64,000 bases of DNA from Aspidiotus rigidus (lineage: Eukaryota > Arthropoda > Insecta > Hemiptera > Diaspididae), in assembly GCA_035079385.1 (NCBI GenBank), contig JAVHKY010000013.1:14010001-14074000 (forward strand), written 5' to 3'. The notes beneath the pieces are model-generated. The model made no database searches. It was not told where the DNA came from and saw only the letters and a program-made list of their open reading frames with translations. Both the position numbers and the translations under genes were made by a program. Below, piece by piece: positions 47,670 through 59,070 of the stretch (position 1 is its first letter; each line of letters opens with the position of its first letter).

Positions 47670-48474
47670 CAATTATAGTTTTCTCTTTATAAATGGGCCT
47701 AAGAACCGGAAAGATCCGGGAACCTTTATCATAGGCAATAACCGGAATCAGAAAAAACCGGAACTTTTTATCTTGAAGAACAGAACCGAAAAGATCCAGA
47801 ACCGTTTACACGTAGTTGGACTCGGAACCGAGAACCATATTTCTATCCTTCTTTAATGTGAACAGAGTATAATGGCTCGCTATTGAAGATAGAAGATTGC
47901 AAGAATCGGTATTGATTCGAATTTGTATCATTACAATTTCAATTTACAAAGAAGTTGAAATATGGTATAACCTCGTTAGTACGCTTTTCAAGGGAGTGCG
48001 GAAAATCGCATTAGGTATAAGCGGGGTTGCGTACGTTGACTGTATACAGAAAGTTCTGAAAATGCGTAAAACAAGCAGCGTGCGACAGGCTGGAAGAGCT
48101 CCGTGCCCTGCTCGTCTGTACGAAGTAAAATTGACGATCAGGCAAACTGCATTTTTTAAACAACTAAAAAATAATGTTTCTTTCTGATTGCTCATGTGGC
48201 CATTATGTAAATTGAACTTTGTCTATTGCCGAGATGTTGTCATAAACACAGAACAACAGAACAATCGCTTATTGCTGATGTAATTTCATAGAATAAAATA
48301 ATAAGGGATTTTTTCAGCTTATCTTCCGAAAATTATCTTGCTTTGTATGGCGCCCCTGTCGGCTTTATTCTACGTGGCGCCACAATTCTCAAAATCACAG
48401 AAATTATCGATGTTTCTCGTTAGTTAAATTCACTTGTACGAAAAAGTACCGTTAGATTGTAATGTCGTCGTATA
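47670..48474. other. intergenic, no gene seen
   Basis: 47690-47840 has a loose repeat of AGAACCGGAA-type words. The ORFs at 47897-48195 overlap on both strands and have no recognised domain. Confidence 0.35.
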
Positions 48475-48614
48475 ATATGTGACCCCGTCTAAAAACCCGC
48501 CTTAGTTATCAATTACAATCAGGAGAAAAGGAATCTTCCGCTCTCTGTAAAAGATCCTTTTCTCCTGATCAATATTTCGCGCTAAGGCGGGTTTCTGTAG
48601 ACGGGGTCACATAT
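48475..48614. mobile_element. short hairpin MITE
   Basis: A 140-bp inverted repeat with arms beginning ATATGTGACCCCGTCTA and containing AACCCGCCTTAG and AGGAGAAAAGGA. The arms pair over most of their length with small loops. No coding potential. Confidence 0.8.
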
Positions 48615-49885
48615 GCTTCCTTCCACGAATTCGCGATAGCGTGAGCCGTACCGATGATGACTTATAACTCGTCATAATCCGCGAAACCAATTACGAGTAT
48701 AAGAATGTATATTACCCTCTCTTTATAATAATTACAAACTCCTAATAAAAACACCCAAGAAAGTACATTTTACCCATTTGGTCTAGCTTAGATCAGCCTT
48801 CGAGGCAAATTAACTTCAAGAGAGAAATGTAACTCGGAAATCAGAAAGAAATTGCCATCCAGCCGAAAAGAATTCAATTCGTTTTTTTTTTTCAACGTAT
48901 CTTCATTCGGTGTAAAATTATGAACTTATAGTCTTTTTCTAAATAGTGCTTTTCGTGTAACTGTCAGATGAAATAAGAAGTTGTAGAAAAAAATTGACTT
49001 TTCATTTTCGAAATTAACTTATTAAAATTCGTTAGATCGTTTCACGAGTATTCGATTTTCAACTGTGACACTCTCGTCACAATTGTCCTATACTTTCCCC
49101 ACCCTACATCCCTTCTACATGAGAATTGATTTCTTTCCGGGGCCTAATTACGTTTTGTGAGCCCCGGAGTCAGAGCTCTCTAACTCTAGGTACCAAGTTG
49201 AAATGAAAAAAACTAAAAAGAATTTCGACTATTGAAAATTATGAATATGTCAGGAGCGGAACTCGAAAGAATTCCGATCATCAGACTATTATATTGAAAA
49301 AACGCCGCAACAGCTTCTAAAATTGTATGCGGGCTCCTATCCACTCATGTTGGAAGAATTTCGTTCAACTATCATCAAATCGCTTTCTTGTCTAGAAAAT
49401 TCGATGCTCGAGTCAATGTTGTTGACACTTATCAACGTGAAAGTAATTTACGTAGCAGTCAAAATTTCTCTTCACACATGACTGTTTACAAAATTTACAG
49501 CTGAACACAACGTATGTTGGAGTTTATTTTTTCCGGTAAAACAGTTGAAATTCTTGAAGTACTGACGTGGATTGATATGTTTGATCGCTTTCGTAGAATA
49601 ATTTGTTACGAAATTTCGTGGGAAAAGAGGTATTGCTGTCGATGGTATTTAGTACAGGGGGGATTAAAAAAGGATTTTTCAACATTATGAGGTATGAGAG
49701 TTTTAAAAATGACTATCTCACCAACCAATAGATGAGAAGACCTGAACATTTTTTGTATGCTAGTTGACTCGGACCTTCGAAACGTCAAGAAAATAAATTC
49801 ATTGCCCTTCCCACTAGGTATGCTACGAGTGTAATACCTTACTTTTCTAGCTAAAAGTCGAGAACCAAAGAATAATAAAACAGTG
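48615..49885. other. intergenic, no gene seen
   Basis: AT-rich, with no ORF showing protein features and no clear repeat. It leads into the terminal repeats of Mutator-like element 1. Confidence 0.35.
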
Positions 49886-51803
49886 CGACATTTTTCCGAC
49901 TACGAATTTCCGACACGACATTTTTCCGACACACAAATTTTCCGACATGACATTTCTCCGACACGATAATTTTCCGACCTAAAATTTTCCGACAAGCAAT
50001 TGTGCCGACACGACAAATCTCCGACAAATCTCCAAAAGATGAAGTTTGCATAGCAATATGGAAAACAGAGAGGACCCCCTCGTACCTGATACTAATTTTG
50101 TCATTGTGTAATGCGACAAAATGCCAGCCGAAATAATTGCGAATAAACTCCATCTTGATGGGTTTATCTACCTGAAGACGCGCGAACGAAATGGGAGAAC
50201 GTACTGGGAGTGTCGCCGGACAAGAATGAAAGAATGTTCGGCAAGAGCTGTCACGATTATACGCAGCAGTGATGGCCAACTTCAAGTAACCAGAGGCCCG
50301 CAGGAGTCGGCACACTCTCATCCACCTAACCGAGAAGAGAGCACAGCAGAGAAGATGGTTGCGAGGCTGAAAAGGAAGGCCGGGGACCATCCAGAACAAC
50401 GACCTGCGCAGATGCTCCGCGATGAAATGCAGGGGACCTCCGCTGGAGTCCTGAGCCAGTTACCGGAGCAATCAGCTCTAGTACGAACCATCCAGCGAAC
50501 ACGTCGGAAAAATATGCCCGCCGCCCCGACTTCATTGAATGGCTTGCATGACATACCTGATACGTATCAGAAAACGCTAGTAGGAGAACAGTTCTTGCTG
50601 TACGACTCCAGGGACTCCGATCAATCGTCTTCAGCAGAAGAAGAAGAAGAGGAGGAGGAGGAGGTAGATGAGGAGGGAAGAACACTACAAAGACGACGTG
50701 TGATTGTGTACGCTACTCGCAAGAATATCGAGCTGTTATGCGAAAGCTCCATATGGTTCATGGACGGTACGTTCAAAACTTCTCCATCCATTTTCACACA
50801 AATATTTACAGTGATGGGATCGCGGCGACGTACAGGATCAGAAGAGACTGTTGCCGTACCACTTGTTTACTGTTTGCTGTCAGGAAAACAGCAAGAACTG
50901 TATGTTGAAGCGCTCACAGCAGTGGACAACGCCGTACGTCAGTATCGCATAAATGTTTGCGTTCCTGCAAAAATAATGACGGACTTTGAACGCGCAATTA
51001 TCAACGCATGCCAGCAAGTATTCCCTGGTGTTCCAGTTTCAGGGTGTTTTTTCCACTTAGGTCAAATTGTGTATCGCAAAGTGCAGGAAGTCGGATTGTA
51101 AGTGCAGTACAACGATGCAGATGATCGCAGCATAAGAGATTACACGCATATGCTTCTCTCTCTGGCATTTGTGCCAGTTGAGGATGTTCCTCGTGCCTTT
51201 CAAACACTTCGCGTGAATTGCCCGGCGGAACTGTACCCGGTGTTCGATTTTTTCAAGAAAAACTATGTTGGCGCATCCGGAAGAGGCGGCAGAGGAGCAC
51301 GGCCGAGATATGCTCCACCCCTGTGGAACCAGTACGATACTGCCCTCGAAAAGTCACACCGCACAAACAACGTCAGTGAAGTGTGGCATAATCGCTTCCG
51401 TGAAGTCGTGGGGAAACATCATCCTGATGTATATGTCGCCCTTTCGGAGTTCCAGAAGGAACAAGGTTATACGGAAATAGTTGTACAGGAACTTGCTCTC
51501 GGTAAAAGGGTCAGAGGTGCCCCACAAAAGAAGTGGCGTGACCTGCAAATTCGCCTAGAGAACATTGCCGCGGAATATGGCAATGTTCCGACGTTACAAT
51601 ACTTACACAATTTATCACACAATGTGAATATTTCATAACAAATAAAATTTCCTTTCAACTTTGTCGGATTATTGTCGTGTCGGAGAAATGTCGTGTCGGA
51701 AACATAAACTGTCAAAGAAATGTCGGGTCGGAAAATTTGTGTGTCGGAAAAATGTCGTGTCGGAAAAATGTCGTGTCGGAAATTCGTAGTCGGAAAAATG
51801 TCG
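49886..51803 (+). mobile_element. Mutator-like element 1, nearly complete
   Basis: Terminal inverted repeats of about 140 bp, starting CGACATTTTTCCGACTACGA on both ends, are built of tandem units like CCGACACGACATTT (about 17 bp). They flank a transposase of about 505 codons with one stop. A matching 8-11 bp target duplication is not evident. Confidence 0.8.
50121..51638 (+). pseudogene. FLYWCH-MULE transposase with one in-frame stop
   Basis: Starts at ATG 50121. A FLYWCH-type zinc-binding region (YLKTRERNGRTYWECRR, then HSHPP) covers about residues 10-75. An acidic poly-Glu linker is near 175-185. The MULE catalytic core follows: FMDGTFKTSP (first Asp, about 213), IMTDFERAIINA (second Asp, about 288) and GCFFHLGQ. 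A single TAA at 51099-51101 interrupts the frame just after the core. The same frame then stays open to 51638, with the RTNNVSEVWHNRF block that holds the expected final acidic residue. One point mutation therefore separates it from a full frame; a truncated product is also possible. Confidence 0.85.
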
Positions 51804-52230
51804 TAGAACCCCGCATTTCAGCTGAACTGAACAATTTTCGACGCGCCTTTTTTTAGGAATGTATAATATTCCTTCTAAATCCAAAAATAATAATTACCGG
51901 TAATCTCGTTAAAATAAGTCCTTACAATAATAATTATTTATCTGACCCCAGATATCGTGTTACCACAGATCCATAAACGCCTCGAAACTCTTCCAGTTGT
52001 CCCCTCTATTATTTGAAAGAACGGTGGAATTCCCCCCCCCCCCACTCCTGAGGCCCTGATACACCACAAGGCATTCAATAAAATCTCTTCAACATTGTTA
52101 AATGACAAGACGACTCTTCATCTACAAATGAACATTAATAAGACGGATCTAAGGGGATCCAAGAAATATGCCCGAGTTAATTAGACTTCGAATTATCTAA
52201 ATTCTCTGAGAAGTGACCGAAGTTGAATTG
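51804..52230. other. spacer between two Mutator-like elements
   Basis: No gene. Contains a C run near 52031-52044. It ends at GTTGAATTG, the left target duplication of the next element. Confidence 0.4.
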
Positions 52231-53363
52231 GTTAGGTGTAAATTGTACGCAAGTAAATTGTACGCAGGTAAATTGCACTCAGTAAATTCTACGCAATGAA
52301 AATTCTACGCAATGAAAATTGTACTCAGAGAAAATTATACGCAGTAAGGTGAAATTGTACGCAAAATAGTAAGATGAAATTGTACGCAAAATGAAAATTA
52401 AATGTCGAAAAATTGGAATTAAAAAAAGGTACCTAGAAATTGAAATAAAGAATTTTGGAAAGTCAAAACGTAAAAATATAGAAAAAGAGGTTCAAAAAAA
52501 TTCATCGAAAGTCAAAACAAAAAAATATAGAAAAAGAGGTTCAAAAAAATTCATACAAACGATAATAGTCACGGCAAACAATAAAAATCAAATCAGAAAT
52601 ATAAAAAATGGTCAAATTAATAGGATATGTTATGTGCGATGCCGCGCATGTATTCGAGGAGGACGACATTCCTCCTACCTTCCTCATCGACGTTTTCATC
52701 CTCCTCCTCGTCATTAATGTTAGTCCCGTAACGGGTGACAAGGACCTGGAGCCTGGCGGCAGAGTCGCGGTACACTTTCTTTCTTTTTGGCGGAGGTTCC
52801 CCGGCAACAACTTGCTCGTACTTGACATCAGGAAGTACTTGCTCCCGGTAGAGAGCCTCCACCAATCGAAAAATATTGGGATGAGTGGCGTCCAGCGTAG
52901 CCTCGAATCCTGTGTGCCACCCTTCTACAGCATTATTAGTTTTTGGCATGGAATGCGCCGCGGCTACATAGCAGTTCCACATATCATGCGCGAACTTTGG
53001 AGGACGCCTTCCTCTACGATGGGGACGACCGATCCAAGTATCCTCAAAATAGTCAATCACGGATTGCGCCTCTTCCGGGATCACGGTAGCCTCGCACAGC
53101 GCTTCAAATGCCTCCACAACGTTGTCCACCGGGACAAATACGAGGATAAAGACGAATTCAATTTCCCTCTTCTTGACAATTCTCATGAGTAGATTATGCG
53201 TACAATTTTACCTGCCCACGTATAATTTTCAGTGCGTATAATTTTCTGTACGTATGATTTTCTGTACGTATAATTTACATTGCGTATAATTCAGTGCGTA
53301 TAATTTACATTGCGTAGAATTTTTCATGCGTACAATTTACCTGCGTACAATTTACCGGACACC
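52231..53363 (-). mobile_element. Mutator-like element 2, internally deleted
   Basis: Flanked by GTTGAATT at 52222 and 53364, an 8-9 bp target duplication as expected for Mutator elements. Both ends are arrays of units such as GTAAATTGTACGCA (52235-52390 and 53195-53361), with degenerate TIRs. The interior holds only the C-terminal part of a transposase on the minus strand. Confidence 0.8.
52617..53186 (-). pseudogene. C-terminal fragment of a MULE transposase, 189 codons
   Basis: The minus-strand ORF matches the C-terminal part of the transposase at 50121-51638 in motif order: VFVPVDNVVEAFEAL, FEDTWIGRPHRRGRR, the KTNNAVEGWHTGFEA block with the last acidic residue, and a C-terminal MRGIAHNISY. 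Overall identity is low, so it is a different family. The zinc finger and the first two catalytic Asp residues are missing. An ATG at 53186 happens to open the frame. Confidence 0.75.
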
Positions 53364-53639
53364 GTTGAATTCAAGTATTTACAGGCTACTGAGGGAGACC
53401 TTTGCTCGAAAGAGCAATATTAATGATTAAGTTCATAAGTACGCATTTTTATTATTATTTACGAGCTAAGCCCTTATTCGGTACAACCAGTGACCTCATG
53501 CGATTATTCTAGACCGATTTTCTCCTCCAAAGACTCATTTCGTTGTGAACTTAAAATGCAGAATATATTTCGTCACCGGTTCATCTCGAAGAGGCAAAGT
53601 AATTTTGTTGTGCTAGGCGAGGAAAATGAATTTTTCAAC

Positions 53640-55050
53640 ATCTCTGTAAACTCACGTTCTTTCGCCTAGAAAAATAAGAATTACCGTAAATTGCCTCTCC
53701 TTGATCTGAACCGGGAATAAAAGTGATCGCAAGCATACAACAAAAACGAGCTTCTTGATAACATCCCTCAATTATCTGGAACAAACGAGAATTTCTGCAT
53801 ATTTGCCCGCACTGATGAAACACGAGGTTTCCGCCAATCACTGCGAATCCACAGCAGAGAAGTAGCTTCTCGGTTTTACTCCCTCCCCTCACATAAAACA
53901 AGGAGTATTTCTGCACATTTGCCCGCATCGGTCTAACGTGGGGCTGTTACTGATCTCTTGGCGCGAGTCAACGACAGAAAGCAAGCTTCTCAGTATCATC
54001 CTCTCCACCGCCTAAAACAACAAGAATTTCTGTGCACTTGGCCTCTTCTATCGAATATGGGGCTCGCCGATCTCTCACCGCAAACACACAACAGAAGACA
54101 AACTTCCCGGTCACAATTACTCTATCGGTCAATTGAGAAATTTCTCCACATTCGCCCGCTTCAATCGGGCACAGGGTTGTAGCTGACCCCTCATCGTAGG
54201 CAACAGAAGACGAGTTTCTCTTTCCGCTAATGCGTGATACAATAGGGATTTCTGCACAATTGCCTACCATGGTAAGACGCGGAGCTTTAGCCTATTCCTT
54301 CCCGGGAGCACACAGGGTTTTCAGGAAAATCTCCTGTCTATCGAGAAGCACAACAAAAATTATTGTAGACATCTCTACTTCGATTGGAACCGGCACTGCA
54401 GCCGATTTCTCGTCGCAAAGTCACTACCGAGGATAAGTTTTGCGTAAAATCTCTTTTCTCTTGACTGACACAACCACAATTCTTTTTCCCTTATCCGCTT
54501 GGTTGGAACAGGGACTACATAAATCGATACCTCTGACCTCAACATAAGGTCAGAACAGAAGGTGAACACCCTAGAAAAATTACGGCTTCCTTAACGAAGT
54601 TAAACGAGGAACGCAGGGAACCTGTTTTATGATTCGAATGAGATTTGGTATTGAAAATTCAAGGAAGCCTAGATCATATATAGCTCGACAGTCGAAATTT
54701 TTCTAAGTCCCTCTCCTATCATATATGGCTCGAGAGTCGAAATTTTTCTAAGTCCCCCTTCTATCATCTATAGCTCGAGAGTCGAAATTTTTTCCAAGTC
54801 CCCCTCCTATCATATATAGCTTGAGAGTCGAAATTTTTCCAAGTCCCTCTCCTATCATATATGGCTCGAGGGTCGAAATTTTTCTAAGTTTTTCGCTGGA
54901 CGGCGCACGGCTCACGGCGGACGGCGGACGCCAGATTTCTCAAATAGCCCCCCATAAAACAGGTTCCCTGTTAACATTGCCTTCATGACGTAACACAACG
55001 AGAATTTCTCTACCATATCCCGCTTTCATCAGACAAGGAACTGTAGCTCT
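53640..55050. repeat. diverged tandem array, about 115-bp unit
   Basis: The anchor ATTTCTGCACATTTGCCCGC and variants recur near 53790, 53908, 54027, 54138 and 54248 (spacing 110-119 bp), and again around 55000 after an interruption. Units share AACAAGAATTTCTGCAC, GGGGCTGTAGCTGATC and ACAGAAGACAAGCTTCTC words with 20-30% divergence. No coding potential is conserved between units. Confidence 0.7.
54589..54980. repeat. AACAGGGAACCTG repeat inserted in the tandem array
   Basis: Left end CCTTAACGAAGTTAAACGAG followed by CAGGGAACCTGTTTTATG; right end CATAAAACAGGTTCCCTGTT. Between them are five units of about 45 bp with TATATAGCTCGAGAGTCGAAATTTTT and AAGTCCCTCTCCTATCAT words. It interrupts the 115-bp array. 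No ORF. Confidence 0.75.
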
Positions 55051-56205
55051 TGGGACAATTTTGAGCCACGGACCATTGCTAAATTTTGGAGCGGTGTAGG
55101 GTCATTTTGACATTTTTTAGCGGGGAACCCACAATTCCTTTTGTTGGGGGTACTCCCAGGAAATTTTCGTCCGTGGGCGCGAACGCGAGCGAGGTTGATG
55201 ACGTCACGGGAGGAGAAGGACTTGGAAAAATTCTTATCTCCGAGCTATATATCATATTGAGGGTGGTTTCAGGAAATTTTCGTCCGCGAGCCCTAATTAC
55301 AAAATCTGCGTCCGGACGTGCGGTCCGTACGTCCGCACAACTATGACCTTGATAGTTGGAAGAAATTTCTGCTGTGACCCTCCCACCCTAATTCCCCATA
55401 ATCTATTGGAGAATTGCGAGTACCACCCCCTCCTCCCTCCCACCGATAATGGACTTGGAAAATTTTCGAGAAAAATTTTTATACGTGGGTGGTGATTGAG
55501 AAATCTGTGAGTTCCCCCCCCCCCGTACGTTTCAGGCTAGTCTGGTATATATGCTGTAGAGAAGAAGAAGAAGAAGAAGAAGAAGAAGAGAAGAAAAAGA
55601 AAGAGAAAAAGAAAAAGAAAGGAACACACTATCCCTTTTATTGGGGTACTTCCACGAAATTTTCGTCCGCGAGTGCGAGCTAGGTTGATGACGTCACGGG
55701 GGGAAGGGTGACTTGGAAAAATTCTTACCTCCGAGCTATATATGGTAGGAGGAGGACTTAGAAAAATTCATTGGGGAAACCACATTTAAAAAAACGCGCC
55801 TAGAACTTCACCTAAGAAGGAAACTCCTTCAAGGTGGTGAGGAAGAAAGTTTAAGCCTAAAGAATACAAACATAAAAGTGACTTCAATAAAACAAGTCCC
55901 CTGTTTGCCTCAATTAACAAAGTTAATGAAGACAACCACCAGCCACTCACTACATTCATTGGAAGTTTTTTAAATTTATGAAACAAAATTTTCAGAAAGA
56001 AAACACCTGTCTTCAAAACTTTAAAACTTTAAATAACATCTTTATACTCAATATCAACCACAACTCGAGACTTGGAAAAATTGTTCTTGAAATTGAAACA
56101 TATTCCAGTAGTCCAGTCATGATTTTCACAATTTCGAAAACCTTCAAATTCTGGGGAATCGGGACAGCGGGTTCCCCGCTGCCATTGCACAACTGCAATG
56201 GCATC
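55051..56205. other. intergenic with a GAA microsatellite and scattered repeat units
   Basis: (GAA)n at about 55560-55585 with an adjoining A/G-rich tract to 55620. Two related segments (55130-55280 and 55630-55770) share GGAAATTTTCGTCCG, GGTTGATGACGTCACGGG and the CTATATATG motif. No gene. Confidence 0.5.
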
Positions 56206-56960
56206 TAATTTTTTCGTACTCAGCGCTAAATGTAACTGAGAAAGTAAAAATTACAAAATGTTTATCTTGGGAAATTTTGAAAGATGCATTGACTCATTTT
56301 GGAGCTTTGTAGGTCTATTTCAGCCTTTTTTTCAGACTCAGCGCCAAATGTCACCGAGAAATGACCGAAAAATTTACAATTTATCATCTTGGGAGAATTT
56401 TAACTTTCCCTAGGACCGTTCATTTCGGAGCTTTGCGGGATCATTTCAACCCTTTCTCCAGCCTCAGGAATTTTGACTCTCCTCAAGCCTGTTCAATCAA
56501 AATTTTGCTCTGAAATTGAACTTTGAACGAATTTTTTATTTTGGGGAAATTTTGACCTCTTCTGGAACCGTACATCGCTTTTGTTGTTTTAAGGTCATTT
56601 GGGTTGTTTTTTTTTTTGGACTGAGGGCTAATTTTCACCCCAGAATCAAGAAAAACTTCGTAGATTAGGTAAATGTCTTAGATTTCGGAAATGTGCCCCT
56701 CTTTGTGGAGTAAGGAGTACTTTGCTCTTATTGTTGCTCCGTAGGGTCGTTTTGGTATTTTTTTCGGGTTCATATGATAATTTTTACTCCGAAATTGAGA
56801 AAAACTTCGAAAGATTAGGCGAATTTCTTACTTTGGAGAAATCTTGACCCCCTTTGGACCCGTACACCCATTTTAAAGCTTCGTAGAGCCATTTCAATAT
56901 TTCTTTCGGATTCAGCACTAAATTTTATTGCAGAAATAAGAGAGAATCAAAGATTAGGCG
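56206..56960. repeat. diverged tandem repeat, about 120-150 bp unit
   Basis: Variants of 'CAGCGCTAAATGT...GAGAAA...TTGGGAAATTTTGA...GGAGCTTTGTAGG' recur at about 56220, 56340, 56480, 56625, 56770 and 56912. Unit length drifts and identity is modest. Confidence 0.55.
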
Positions 56961-56965
56961 ATTTT

Positions 56966-57335
56966 AACAGGGAACCTGTTTTGAGGGTTTTTTGAGGAAT
57001 TTGCCGTGCGCCATGCGCCATCCAGCGAAAAACTTGGAAAAATTTTGACTCCTATCATATATAGCTCATAGGTCAGAACTTTTTCAAGTCCCTCTCTTAT
57101 CATATATAGCTCAAGAGTCAACATTCTTCTAAGTCTCCCTCCTAGCAATTATATAGCTCGACAATCAAGAAAAATTTAAGTACTCTCGAACTATATTATA
57201 CTACGCTTAAGGTCTAGGCTTTCTTTCTACTAACTTTGTACTACGTCTAGGCTTCCTTGAATTCTCAATACCAAATTCAATTTGACTCATTTAACAGGTT
57301 CCCTGCGTTCCTCGTTTAACTTCGTTAAAGAAGCC
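56966..57335. repeat. AACAGGGAACCTG repeat, complete-looking copy
   Basis: Starts TTTAACAGGGAACCTGTTTT and ends ACAGGTTCCCTGCGTTCCTC followed by GTTTAACTTCGTTAA. The internal CTATATATGATAGGA units are in the opposite orientation to the copy at 45937. It allows both ends of the family to be defined. Confidence 0.7.
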
Positions 57336-58407
57336 ATCGTTTTTTCAATTTGGAAAAATGTTGACCTTTTTTGGGCCCATTAACCCATTTCGGTCCTACT
57401 CCGGAATTTTTAACCGTTTTTGGGGGGCTCGGCATAGTTTATACTAGGCCGAGGGGTAGGCTCTAGTCCATTATGAAAAAGTTTGTTGAATCAATAGAGT
57501 ACAAGCCTGTTCTGATGACTTCATAGGGTGGGCAATTTTTGTGTTATTGGAAAAGCTTTCGCTACAAACACATGTTTATTGGTACATACCTAATTCAAAA
57601 CTATCAAAAAGTTCAAGGTCTCATTCATGAGAAAGAGACTTGAAAAAATTTCATCTTTGAAACTGCTTTTGTGAAGGGAAAAAATGTCGACCTAAAAAAT
57701 GTAGACCTTTGAGCTGGAGATGCGTTGCCAGAATTGTAAAGCTGAAATTGGTGCCAGTTGTTTGTATTTTCTCTCACCTTCAGCTTTCACATCCAAGAAG
57801 TGAGGATCATATCTTCGACCTGATTGAGCAACTCTTGGAAAATTTTTAGAATGTGGCTACAGCATTCAGGAGGGGCAGAGCTCTGTTATAGAAGGACTTC
57901 GAAAATTACTACCGAAACCCGGTAAATAATTTGTCCCTCCTGAAGCACTTGAGAGGGGTTTTTCCATTCAAAGCACAATTTGATTCCCTTGAATTTCATG
58001 TGAATGTGTTGTTTCTCCCCTGAAGCTCTTGTCGGAGAGGGAATCAACATCTAGGGGTTTTTTTGGGACCCAGTTAGTTCCTTAGGACTCCAGAGTGAAA
58101 CCCTGTTGATCAAATCAGGCTTCAAACGAGGCATCAAGGGTAGTTTCTTCCAAGGGCTTCAGAAGGGAACATTGTATACGTATATTAGAATATAGAAGTT
58201 GTTTTGAAGAGTGGGAAAGAAAACCAATAAGAACAACATTGTCTCTTCAATAAATGAACATCTTAGATGATAATGAATGGCTACATTATATTTTTCTGTG
58301 CGTATTTTCAGTTAATATAGTACATTTGACTTTTTAAAATGTGAATATTGAATTATGAATGGGTGAATTAAATATTTGAATAGGTACCGTAGAAGTTATT
58401 GAGAACG
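57336..58407. other. intergenic, no gene seen
   Basis: No ORF or repeat of note. The 3' UTR of the secreted-protein gene (minus strand) should occupy the right part. Confidence 0.35.
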
Positions 58408-59070
58408 TTATTTAGAGTTAGAATACAATGTAATTCTCCCATTATATGATACAAAAATATAATCGGGTACCATATTTGGGGCTAGATGATCTTGAAAAAA
58501 AACGTTGTAATTGTACGTTTTATCATACTCAATCCAAAATACCCCTCCATTGACTTTAATTTGTCTTGCGTAGAACCGGAACATATTATTTTCGTTGGGA
58601 ATGGGACTCGCATATTTTTTACATTCACCTATTTCGCCACCCATATATGTTGTGTTTATCTTCTCCGCGGCCTCGCTCGCGATTCGATTGTTTATTTCGA
58701 AGGTCTTAAATCCCTCATATTGGTCATCTGCTTCCCCATCGTCTGCAAATAATATAAATGATCATAAGAGAATAATCTTTTTCAGTTGGGTTTCTGTCTC
58801 GATTAATCTGCAGTGACGTTGAAAAGTTTGACTTCATAACTATAAAATTGGGTATCTCATAAAAACAGGTGCTAAATTTTATTTTTCGCTCACAATGAAA
58901 ATGTTTCATTACTGACAACGCGCTTATGCACAATTTTAAGACTTTGCATACGTACCTTCATTGACCTCCGAGACTCTTACCGTACGATAATGATATTTTT
59001 CTGCTTCCACGTTGACAAACGTTAACAAAATTATTGAAGTTCCGAGTATTAAATTTTGAACTCCCATCAT
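58408..59070 (-). CDS. secreted protein of unknown function, 149 aa, two exons
   Basis: Minus strand, exons 59070-58956 and 58742-58408; 450 nt, joined at a split GAC codon (GTACGT donor, TTGCAG acceptor). Residues 1-23 form a signal peptide (MMGVQNLILG, then a hydrophobic core ending NVEA). The mature part has an acidic stretch (NEDDGEADDQYEGF), then a compact domain rich in Tyr, Phe and Asn (FRFYARQIKVNGGVFWIEYD and FVSYNGRITLYSN), with one cysteine (GECKKY). The pattern suggests beta strands; it is reminiscent of cystatin-like folds only in size, and I do not assign a family. Exon 1 is duplicated at 44559-44667. Salivary, venom or immune roles are possible but unsupported by sequence alone. 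Confidence 0.72.

Noticed and set aside
50318..50685. Minus-strand proline/leucine-rich ORFs inside the MULE
   Set aside because: Antisense shadows of the acidic linker and FLYWCH region.
52608..53192. 194-codon plus-strand ORF over the MULE 2 interior
   Set aside because: The minus-strand frame carries recognisable transposase motifs; the plus-strand frame has none.
55489..55683. ORF with poly-Glu/Lys stretch
   Set aside because: Produced by the GAA microsatellite and A/G tract.
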